From NCBI GenBank assembly GCA_022600255.1, contig JAHZKU010000159.1:1-16963 (forward strand): DNA of 16,963 nt, written 5' to 3'. Under the pieces are notes generated by a model. That model searched no databases, was not told the origin of the DNA, and was given only the letters and a program-made list of their open reading frames with translations. Shown piece by piece: positions 1 to 6,605 of the stretch (position 1 is its first letter; the number at the start of each line of letters is the position of its first letter). The position numbers and the translations under genes are program-made. This stretch comes from Actinomycetes bacterium. Its GTDB lineage: Bacteria > Actinomycetota > Actinomycetes > S36-B12 > GCA-2699445.

Positions 1-327
1 GTCTGTGATGGCTTGTAGCACTTCGGGGTTGGCTCTGGCCATGTTGCCGTTCACGAAAAAGGTCGCCGTCGCGTCGTTTCTCTGCAGTGCCGTCAGCAGT
101 TGCGTGGTGTACGGTTTCGTCGGTCCGTCGTCGAAGGTGAGGTAGAGTACCTTCCCCGTGGGCTGAGTTGGGGTGGGGCTGCTGGTTGGCTCGGGGGTGG
201 CGGATTCGATGCTCGCCGTCGGCGCGGTCGGTAGCGCCGCAGGTTCGGTAGCCGACTCTGGACTGGAGCAGGCGGAGGCAAGCAGCGCAATACCCAGCGC
301 GAGGCCGAAGATGGGGAAGGGACGCAC
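1..327 (-). CDS. Polysaccharide deacetylase (NodB-like) lipoprotein, N-terminal part, cut by window edge
   Basis: Only the first 109 codons are present; the gene runs off the left edge. From a GTG at 327 the protein opens with Arg-Pro, a hydrophobic stretch and the lipobox-like LLASAC at residues 14-19, so it is probably a lipid-anchored, secreted protein. A Ser/Thr/Pro-rich linker of about 40 residues follows, then YLTFDDGP near residues 64-71 and TATFFVNG near 90-97. These are the first conserved motifs of the NodB/CE4 deacetylase fold; the two Asp residues are the expected catalytic base and metal ligand. Family members remove N- or O-acetyl groups from peptidoglycan, chitin or other surface polysaccharides. 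No Shine-Dalgarno site is visible; the hexamer CACACT lies six bases before the GTG. The downstream His motifs and true substrate cannot be seen. Confidence 0.85.
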   Translation of the reverse strand, partial: MRPFPIFGLALGIALLASACSSPESATEPAALPTAPTASIESATPEPTSSPTPTQPTGKVLYLTFDDGPTKPYTTQLLTALQRNDATATFFVNGNMARANPEVLQAITD

Positions 328-409
328 TCGATCAGTGTGCCAGTTGCGGCCGCAGATCTGAACCGCCCTGCGACCTAACGTGGTTGCCCGTTATCGAACT
401 GCCGCACGC

Positions 410-2083
410 TCAAGCGCGACTCATGTCAGGAGACTTCAGGGCTTGAGAGGCAGCGGCACGCTCGGGCGTGAAGTACTCCTCAATTCGCGCATCCGCTTCG
501 TCACCAAACAACAGTTCGCAGGCCTCTCGGAGGCCCGCCGCTTCTCTAATCTCGTCGTAGCCCAGCACTAAGGCGATCTTGGAACGCCGCCGCAAGAAGT
601 CGTCCAGCTTCGTGATCATCTCGGTCTTGGCTGCGTAGAACAGTTCTACACGAACGTAGTCGGCTCCTTCGATGATGTCGTCGGCCATCGTGGGATCATC
701 GCGAATGGCTTCCAGCATGGCAAAGGCTCTCAGCCCGTACCGGCGCCAAAGGCGGGTGGCTAGGGTCTCGAAACTCTTGCCCTTGCGCAGTTTGTTCAGA
801 CCCATCAGGCGTGCTTGCCGGAAGAACTCATTCCGAGTGGCTTTGGGTGGCTCGCCGTACCAACTCTTGCCAGTCTTCTCCAACGTGATCCCTAGCTCAC
901 GGATTGCCTTGCACACCTCATTGCCAATGTTCACGCAGTCGGTGAGTTTGCCTCCAAAGATCGTGATGTAGGCGTCCTCTAGATCAATCTCCAGAGCGTG
1001 TTTGCGCGAGAGTGACGTCCAGTCCGCCTCGTCGCTGTCGTCGTCACTAGCCTCCACCACGAGTGGCCGCACGCCACAACGGGAGGAGATAATGTCGTCG
1101 GGCGTGATATCGCGGTCTAGATCCAGTCGAGCGTTGATCTGGCTCAACAGGAAATCTCGATCTTCGTCGGTGACCTCGGTATAGGCCTCGCCGACCCGTT
1201 CGTCGGTGGTACCGATCACCGAACGCGGCCCCATCGGGATCACATAGAAGAGACGTTCGGTGTCATCGAAGAAGGCGAGGACCCTTTCGTGCTTAGCAAT
1301 TCGCGGCACGATCAGGTGGATGCCTTTTGACAACACGATCTTGTGTTTGGTCTTGATGCCCTGTTGTGCGTTGAGTTCGTCGACAAAGGGCCCGGTCGCG
1401 TTGATGATGGCCCGCGCCCGGGTTTGGTAGACCTGCCCGGTGTGGGTGTCACGTAGGGTGGCGTGCCACAGGCCTTGCTGCCCTTCGCCGCTGGACCTTT
1501 CTGCAGATACCAGCTCGACGTAGTTGACGCAGGTGGCCCCGACGTTTAGCGCCGATCGCACGAAGCTGAAGACGAATCGGGAGTCATTGTCCACGATGTA
1601 GGCATCGGAGTACTCGATGGCGCCACCGACCCCATCGGTGTTCACAATCGGCTCGCGTTTCTTGATTTGTTTGCGGTTGAGCAGCGCGGGCGGCTTGGTG
1701 AAAAAGTTGCCGATTCCCCAGTATCCAGTGGCACCCAAGGCGGCGAACCACGGTTTGTAGGGGGAGTGCTGGTCCAATGCGGCCAGGAACCGGATTTCCT
1801 TCAGGTTGGCCGGATAACTCTTGATGAGCTTGTTCCGCGAAACGCATAGTTTCCGAACGAGTTGGAATTCGTAGTTCTCCAGATACTTGAACCCGCCCCA
1901 CACCAGGTTGGAGGATTCCATCGATGTAAAACCTGCAAAATCACCCCGGTCAATCATGGCCGTGCTGGCGCCGTGGGCGGCCAAGGCCGCCGCTGAAGCG
2001 GCGCCGTTGATGCCGCCACCGATGATCAGCACATCAAAGGTGCCGCCATCCAGTTTGGCGATATTGCTCTCGCGTAGGGCCAC
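410..2083 (-). CDS. glpD: FAD-dependent glycerol-3-phosphate dehydrogenase (GlpD/GlpA family)
   Basis: This 557-residue protein oxidises sn-glycerol 3-phosphate to dihydroxyacetone phosphate and passes electrons to the quinone pool at the membrane. A Rossmann FAD-binding motif (GGGINGAA, residues 22-29) is followed by the usual DRGDFAGFTS segment. A central substrate domain ends in GTTDE and GGKLTD motifs, and the last 130 or so residues match the helical C-terminal domain of this family. The length is typical. The GTG start at 2083 is supported by AGGAG six bases upstream. A GATAAT hexamer at 2119-2124 and a 7-bp inverted repeat at 2124-2148 precede it, so the gene probably has its own regulated promoter rather than depending only on upstream lipoprotein transcription. 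The acidic run ASDDDSDEAD in the second half looks like a lineage-specific loop. No glpF or glpK is next to it. Confidence 0.93.
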   Translation of the reverse strand: MALRESNIAKLDGGTFDVLIIGGGINGAASAAALAAHGASTAMIDRGDFAGFTSMESSNLVWGGFKYLENYEFQLVRKLCVSRNKLIKSYPANLKEIRFLAALDQHSPYKPWFAALGATGYWGIGNFFTKPPALLNRKQIKKREPIVNTDGVGGAIEYSDAYIVDNDSRFVFSFVRSALNVGATCVNYVELVSAERSSGEGQQGLWHATLRDTHTGQVYQTRARAIINATGPFVDELNAQQGIKTKHKIVLSKGIHLIVPRIAKHERVLAFFDDTERLFYVIPMGPRSVIGTTDERVGEAYTEVTDEDRDFLLSQINARLDLDRDITPDDIISSRCGVRPLVVEASDDDSDEADWTSLSRKHALEIDLEDAYITIFGGKLTDCVNIGNEVCKAIRELGITLEKTGKSWYGEPPKATRNEFFRQARLMGLNKLRKGKSFETLATRLWRRYGLRAFAMLEAIRDDPTMADDIIEGADYVRVELFYAAKTEMITKLDDFLRRRSKIALVLGYDEIREAAGLREACELLFGDEADARIEEYFTPERAAASQALKSPDMSRA

Positions 2084-2118
2084 AATCTGCTCCTGGTCAC
2101 TCGCTGGCTTGGGTCGGT

Positions 2119-2148
2119 ATTATCCATGCTTGCAGACCCCGAGCATGG
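2119..2148 (-). promoter_or_regulatory. Candidate glpD promoter (-10) with overlapping inverted-repeat operator
   Basis: On the minus strand GATAAT (2124-2119) resembles a -10 hexamer and would start transcription near 2112, leaving a roughly 30-nt leader that contains the AGGAG ribosome site of glpD. Next to it is a perfect inverted repeat, CCATGCT (2124-2130) and AGCATGG (2142-2148), separated by 11 bases, the usual geometry of a dimeric repressor site. It would cover the -10/-35 spacer. A convincing -35 box is not visible. The regulator is unknown. Confidence 0.4.
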
Positions 2149-2218
2149 TTACCTGGGATGCGACCAAGTCTGGGCTGATGCCAGCAGTGTTGGCGCCCAA
2201 GAGCAACATCTGGAGGGA

Positions 2219-2914
2219 TCAGATGTCGCCAGCCAACGGGTCAGTCGATTCGTAGTCTGCGATTTCCCAGGTGACGTTCCCCAAGTCGTCCTTCTGCGTG
2301 ACGGCAACTTGATATTGCGTGTTCGCCACGGTGGCTGAACAGGCGAACGACGCACCCGCTGCGATTGCGACGGCGTCCGGGCACTCGACGTAACCGTCCT
2401 GTCCGGTCTGTTTTGAGATGCCATCGGCGATCTGCTGCTCAAGTTGCCTCACGTCCAGTGGGGCCCCGGCCAACGAGGAGGGGGACCCCCCTTCCTGCAA
2501 CTCCCAGACAACGTTGCCTTGCTCATCCTCCTGTGTGACCAGCACTGACGAGGTGTCACCGTAGCTGTCCGTGGCCGAGCAGGCGAAGGTGGTTCCGACG
2601 GCGATCCGAACTTGGGGTGGACACTCCACAGTGGCCTGGACGTCAGTCTGATCTGCGATCCCTTGCTCAATCTGCCGCTCGATGTCTTGGGTTAGGAGCT
2701 GATCTGGCGGGGTGGATTCGGGTCGCAACGATTCGGAGGTGGGTGATGCCTCGTTGCGCTGGACTGAGTCTGGTTGCCCCGCTCCGACTGTCACCGAGCA
2801 ACCTGACAGCAGCAGCGCCGCAGCAACAGTCAGTGCCCCTGGCAGCAGCCGAGGGGATCGGAGCGCATCGGGGTTCACGTTTCCAGCGTCCTGCAGTCCC
2901 AGGCCCAAAGACAC
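2219..2914 (-). CDS. Lipoprotein with two tandem DUF4333 domains
   Basis: This protein of up to 231 residues has a hydrophobic N-terminus ending in a clear lipobox (LSGC, Cys39), so it should be exported and lipid-anchored. After a 35-residue linker rich in Ser, Pro, Thr and Glu come two copies of the same module (about residues 76-140 and 154-220). Each has an amphipathic DIERQI/QLEQQI-type helix, VECP, a Phe-Ala-Cys-Ser-Ala strand and a GNVVWE/GNVTWE strand. The cysteine pairs Cys98/Cys112 and Cys178/Cys192 have identical spacing and could form a disulfide in each domain. This matches DUF4333, common in actinobacterial exported proteins and of unknown function. A second GTG at 2878 gives a 27-residue signal peptide of more normal length and has GACGCT six bases upstream; it is a good alternative start. 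Confidence 0.85.
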   Translation of the reverse strand: MSLGLGLQDAGNVNPDALRSPRLLPGALTVAAALLLSGCSVTVGAGQPDSVQRNEASPTSESLRPESTPPDQLLTQDIERQIEQGIADQTDVQATVECPPQVRIAVGTTFACSATDSYGDTSSVLVTQEDEQGNVVWELQEGGSPSSLAGAPLDVRQLEQQIADGISKQTGQDGYVECPDAVAIAAGASFACSATVANTQYQVAVTQKDDLGNVTWEIADYESTDPLAGDI

Positions 2915-2977
2915 TTTGGCCCACTCGAATGGCGCAAGCAGCGCTGCGCCGATTCGGTGGTTTTCTCGCGTCGTGGG

Positions 2978-3568
2978 CTAGTTGGCGCGCTCTGAACGAG
3001 GCACGACTTCCCCGCCCACGGCACCGGTCTTGGAGGGTTTGGTCAATATGCCTCTGGCCCGCGCTTTCTCGACCCAACGAACGGCCGAGCGTTTTGAGAT
3101 TCCGTAGCGACTCGAGAGGACCGCAGAGTAGCCGCGCCCTGCCGCGAGATACTCGTGAGCGATCTTCTCCAAGAAGTCATCGTCCAAATCGGTGGCCGCC
3201 ACGAATGGCTGAACTCCGGCCAGCGTCTGCCAGGTGTTGTAGCAGTCGTCGCTGCCATCGTCGGCCGAGAGGAGGTAGTTGGTGACTACACGCAGAGATG
3301 TTTCCCATTTGAACGTGCTCTGCAGCACGGCCAAGTCCAAGCCGCGCTCTGATTCGAAGCGCATATCAAGGATGGCGGGCTTTCCTTCTCGCAACGCGAC
3401 CGTCGCGGACAGGGTCAAGAGCAACTCCGTATCAGGGGTCGCGCGGACCTCGAATGTGGTTACCACCGGAAAACGCACCTCGGCTCCGGGAGGCGTCGCA
3501 GGCCGCCAGCGGTTTATGGGACCCGGTTTCGGGCGCACCTGCCAGCGGATATACAGTTCAGCGCTCAT
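2978..3568 (-). CDS. Unrecognised protein with C-terminal helix-turn-helix, partner of the helicase gene
   Basis: I do not recognise this 196-residue protein as a named family. Residues 1-125 are a mixed alpha/beta region with many aromatic and charged residues (WQVRPKPGP near 9-17, FPVVTTFEVRATPDTE near 33-48) and no catalytic motif that I can identify. Residues about 128-175 look like a helix-turn-helix: an acidic helix DDDFLEKIAHEYL, then YSAVLSSRYGIS and KRSAVRWVEKARARGIL. That pattern is seen in actinobacterial HTH proteins that recognise DNA with a Trp-containing second helix. The ATG at 3568 is 17 bp after the helicase stop codon, so the two are probably co-transcribed, although TAGACT six bases before the ATG could also start a leaderless transcript. 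There is no Shine-Dalgarno site. DNA binding is inferred; the role of the N-terminal domain is unknown. Confidence 0.75.
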   Translation of the reverse strand: MSAELYIRWQVRPKPGPINRWRPATPPGAEVRFPVVTTFEVRATPDTELLLTLSATVALREGKPAILDMRFESERGLDLAVLQSTFKWETSLRVVTNYLLSADDGSDDCYNTWQTLAGVQPFVAATDLDDDFLEKIAHEYLAAGRGYSAVLSSRYGISKRSAVRWVEKARARGILTKPSKTGAVGGEVVPRSERAN

Positions 3569-3574
3569 TCCATG

Positions 3575-3580
3575 AGTCTA
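3575..3580 (-). promoter_or_regulatory. -10-like hexamer TAGACT before the HTH gene
   Basis: TAGACT on the minus strand lies exactly six bases before the ATG at 3568, the spacing expected if transcription began at the start codon. It sits in the 17-bp gap after the helicase stop codon. No -35 element is evident, so it is supported mainly by the same arrangement at other genes in the window. Confidence 0.35.
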
Positions 3581-3585
3581 TTCGG

Positions 3586-6396
3586 TCAGTGCCATTCGAC
3601 TCTGATCCCGGACGTGACTCGGGTGGGGTTGAGTCCCCGAGCGGCGGCCAAGACCCCACTGCCTTCTGGGCTGTTTGTGTAGACCAGATCGCCTTTGGAG
3701 ACGTATTCGACCCAAGCTTCGTGGAATCGCTCGGCGCTGTGGCGGTTACGGCCGAGGACATCCGGAACTGCGTGCCAAACCTCCGCCCGTTGTTGGGGTA
3801 GTTGCCGCGCCACCAGATATCGTGGCCAGCCTACTGGCGAAAGGACTTGGTCCATCGCCTCGGCAAAAGTGGCGCTCTGCTCGCTGTTGCCGCTGGCACG
3901 CGCCTGGTTGGTTTGGTGCTGTCCCGCTATCGGCTGTTGGGGGCGATAACTTGCCTGCCAAACGCCTTCGCCGTCCGGCTCCACTCGGACCCAATCCGGG
4001 TTGAGGGTAAACGCCTTGGCCACAGCCATCCCAATGGCTAAGAGCGTGTCGTCGGCCGCGGTTTGTGCGATGACGCGACGCCGGGCAAATAGCCGAACCC
4101 CGGCATCTGCCCCCCAACCCAACATGCCGCCCACGCCCGCCCAGAGCAGAACTTGACCAGGAGGCGCCGCTGCCAGGATCGGCAGGCCGCCCCCAACCGC
4201 AGCTCCCACCGTCGGTACTAGGCCGCGAGTCTTGGCGTAGGGACGAACCGAGGCCTCCGTTACGTCGAGTTTGGCGGGGTTACCCCGTTCGCCAATCACC
4301 TGGACCACGGGGGTGTCGACGTCGTCGTAGGGCTCGCCAACGCCCCAGAGCTTGGCTACCTCGTCACGTCGCCCGGCCGCGTTCATCATCCGGATGTTGA
4401 TGTCCGTACGCAGCACTGGAGTCGGTGGCGCGTAGGGGCCACAGTCAGGGTCCACATGTCCGCTTCCCAGCATGATGCGCCCAGCCGCGTCCGCCGCGTG
4501 AAACCCCTCGTGTTTGGCGACGAATCGGCGGTAGTCCAAATCGCCTCGCGGATGATCGTCGCTGACACATACCACCGACCAGATGCTGGCCGCCTTGTCT
4601 GGTCGGGCTCGATCCATCCTGATCGCCCGACCGCGCACCTGGACCACAGCCGTGCTGGTGGTCGCTGCCGTCAAATCAACGAGCACGTTTAGTGAGACTG
4701 CGTCCCAGCCTTCACCAAGTAACCCGCGTGTCCCGATCAGCACCTGCGTCCCGCCAGCCAGGAACCAGCCGGTCACTAGTGGTAGCCAGGTTCGAGGATG
4801 CCAGCCTGGGCCCTCAAGCCGGTATAAACCGTGGTCGGGATCAGCGTTCAGCGCTAGGCCGCTGGCTAGGCTCGGGTTCCCGTTGGCCACGAAGTCGCGC
4901 AGATCTGTCATGGTTTGCTGCGATCCGGCCACGCTCTTGCCTGTTACCAAGACCGGTTGAGTCTGCGGGAGAGCCTGGCTCAACCTGGCCAATGCCTCCC
5001 AGGCAGATCCCGCGTCCGGTTGCAGAATGTCGGCGAGTCGTGCGCTCGGTGTCGCCGCGGCCCGTTCGTGGTCGGTAATGACGCAGGCGCGCAGACTGTC
5101 GCCGCGAATCTCACGTTCGTTCTGCACAATTGTGACGGCCGCATCCGCTTTGGCAGCAGAGCGCATCAACACCCGGTCCACCGCAGACTGCCCCTTGCGG
5201 GCTCCTCGACTGGTCAGGGTCCAATCAACCGAGCGCAAGGCGCGGCGCAGATTTTTCCACGCCGCCTGGTCCTGTGGGTCCGACGCGCCGGCAAGTACCT
5301 GCCGGCCGTATTCGGCAATGAGGGTGATCCAGTCCTCTACGGCCGGGGCCTGCCGGTCAGCTTCGCGAAGAAAGGCACCCTCTGGCAGATCGAACAGTTC
5401 CGAGTTGTAGTGCACGCGCAGGATGGCCCGCGCCAACTCCGGGTGCTGCTTTTCGATTGTCTGCCAGGAGACTCCTTTGGTCCCTAGCGCGGTGTCTGGG
5501 TGAATCCAGCGCGTTTGGTAGTACTCGATAAAACCCACGGACGCGAAGGCGGGATCGGTCATATCCGTTATGAGCTCGCGCCAGCGGGTGGCCGCGGTCC
5601 GCAGGTAGGACTTCTCTGTTTGCGTCGGTCCCACAAAGCGAACGAGCTCGCGATAAGGGGCCAACACTTCGGCTCGCACCAGCGCCGGGGTCCCTACGGT
5701 CAGGAGTACCGGCCCGAACAGCTGGTCGGTGAGTTGCTGCTCCGAGTTTGTCAGCCGGTCCCGGGGTGTGGCGGTCAAGGCGACCACCACCGGTGCTGGG
5801 GCGGCAGCAGCTTTGGACTGTTCTTCTAGATCAGCAATAACCTCGGCTAGGAGTTCGCCCCACGTGGCCGCGAGATGATGCGCCTCATCTAGCACGATGG
5901 TGAGGGGTCCAGCTTTTGCCAGGTCGGTAAGAAATGCCTTGGCATGCCGATGCAGTCGATCCATCTGTCGGGGGGAGCCGGTGGGTCCGGTGAGCTCGGA
6001 ATCGGAATCGGAATCTGGATCGGAATCTGCCTGGGCATCGGCTAGATCTGGATCGTCGGGGTCTCGGTCCACGAACGAAGCCAAGGCTTGATACGTCAGC
6101 ACGATCACGTCCGCCTGTGCATCCCTTTCCTCCGTCAGCGACACCAGGTTGGTGCCCAGCAACCGCCACAGATCCACCCATTGCCCTTGGATGGCCGTAT
6201 TGGGCGTTAGAACCAGGGTGCGCCGGCCCTTTCTCCGGGCCAGTTCAGCGCCAATGAGTGTCTTGCCGGCGCCTGGTGGCAGGACGAAATGGCAGCGGTC
6301 TGGGTTTTCGGCCCGCTCAGCCGCTCGCAAGGCGGCGAGTTGGTGAGGTGCCAAGCGGTAGGGGAACTCAGTGTTGGCGAATCGGGTTTCAGTCAT
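3586..6396 (-). CDS. Superfamily II DEAD/DEAH-box helicase with unusual C-terminal region
   Basis: This 936-residue protein is a predicted ATP-dependent nucleic-acid helicase or translocase. The visible core motifs are Walker A GAGKT (42-46), DEAH (170-173), TAT (208-210), the motif V region GTRGLLGEGWD (555-565) and an Arg-finger motif VI QVRGRAIR (586-593). The two RecA lobes are separated by a roughly 330-residue insert. An acidic Ser/Asp linker (about 111-135) interrupts lobe 1 between the TYQAL segment and DEAH. After residue 640 there is no recognised domain; residues 725-768 form a glycine-rich hydrophobic stretch resembling a transmembrane hairpin. No nuclease or methyltransferase motif is visible. 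ATG 6396 is chosen because it directly precedes the helicase core; the reading frame stays open to 6678, but that would overlap the divergent acyltransferase gene. No Shine-Dalgarno site is seen. The following HTH gene is probably in the same transcript. Confidence 0.88.
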   Translation of the reverse strand: MTETRFANTEFPYRLAPHQLAALRAAERAENPDRCHFVLPPGAGKTLIGAELARRKGRRTLVLTPNTAIQGQWVDLWRLLGTNLVSLTEERDAQADVIVLTYQALASFVDRDPDDPDLADAQADSDPDSDSDSELTGPTGSPRQMDRLHRHAKAFLTDLAKAGPLTIVLDEAHHLAATWGELLAEVIADLEEQSKAAAAPAPVVVALTATPRDRLTNSEQQLTDQLFGPVLLTVGTPALVRAEVLAPYRELVRFVGPTQTEKSYLRTAATRWRELITDMTDPAFASVGFIEYYQTRWIHPDTALGTKGVSWQTIEKQHPELARAILRVHYNSELFDLPEGAFLREADRQAPAVEDWITLIAEYGRQVLAGASDPQDQAAWKNLRRALRSVDWTLTSRGARKGQSAVDRVLMRSAAKADAAVTIVQNEREIRGDSLRACVITDHERAAATPSARLADILQPDAGSAWEALARLSQALPQTQPVLVTGKSVAGSQQTMTDLRDFVANGNPSLASGLALNADPDHGLYRLEGPGWHPRTWLPLVTGWFLAGGTQVLIGTRGLLGEGWDAVSLNVLVDLTAATTSTAVVQVRGRAIRMDRARPDKAASIWSVVCVSDDHPRGDLDYRRFVAKHEGFHAADAAGRIMLGSGHVDPDCGPYAPPTPVLRTDINIRMMNAAGRRDEVAKLWGVGEPYDDVDTPVVQVIGERGNPAKLDVTEASVRPYAKTRGLVPTVGAAVGGGLPILAAAPPGQVLLWAGVGGMLGWGADAGVRLFARRRVIAQTAADDTLLAIGMAVAKAFTLNPDWVRVEPDGEGVWQASYRPQQPIAGQHQTNQARASGNSEQSATFAEAMDQVLSPVGWPRYLVARQLPQQRAEVWHAVPDVLGRNRHSAERFHEAWVEYVSKGDLVYTNSPEGSGVLAAARGLNPTRVTSGIRVEWH
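5998..6027 (-). repeat. Five-unit hexamer repeat (GGAATC) inside the helicase gene
   Basis: Five consecutive 6-bp units, four GGAATC and one TGGATC (the fourth), run from 5998 to 6027. Read on the coding (minus) strand they give alternating Asp/Ser codons, producing the acidic linker at about residues 124-133 of the helicase. A unit gain or loss would keep the reading frame, so linker length may vary between strains. Confidence 0.85.
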
Positions 6397-6593
6397 CGAG
6401 GTTAATACTGCGGCTTCGGCCCGCGATTGGCCAAACCCCGGCACGTTGGCGCAAGCCACCGCAAACACCCGCGTTCTGCGCCGCCATCCGGTTGAGCTTG
6501 GCTCTTTGGGTGGCCGTGCGCAGGCTGCCGCACTAAGGTCAGAAGTCAGTGCGAGTTTCGCTGTTGACACCAACTGCGCGGGTCCAGATTCAT

Positions 6594-6599
6594 AGGAGG
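6594..6599 (+). promoter_or_regulatory. Strong Shine-Dalgarno site AGGAGG fixing the acyltransferase start
   Basis: AGGAGG ends six bases before the ATG at 6606. It is the best ribosome-binding site in the window and decides this start over in-frame upstream codons from 6549. Confidence 0.85.
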
Positions 6600-6605
6600 T
6601 GCTCC

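Noticed and set aside
2617..3285. Plus-strand open frame of 222 codons opposite the DUF4333 and HTH genes
   Set aside because: Low-complexity Arg/Pro/Ser/Trp-rich translation antisense to two genes with coherent proteins.
6564..6593. TTGACA (6564-6569) as a -35 box for the acyltransferase gene
   Set aside because: A -10 at normal spacing would fall at about 6586-6593 and start transcription inside or after the AGGAGG ribosome site, which is clearly used. No TAnnnT is present there.
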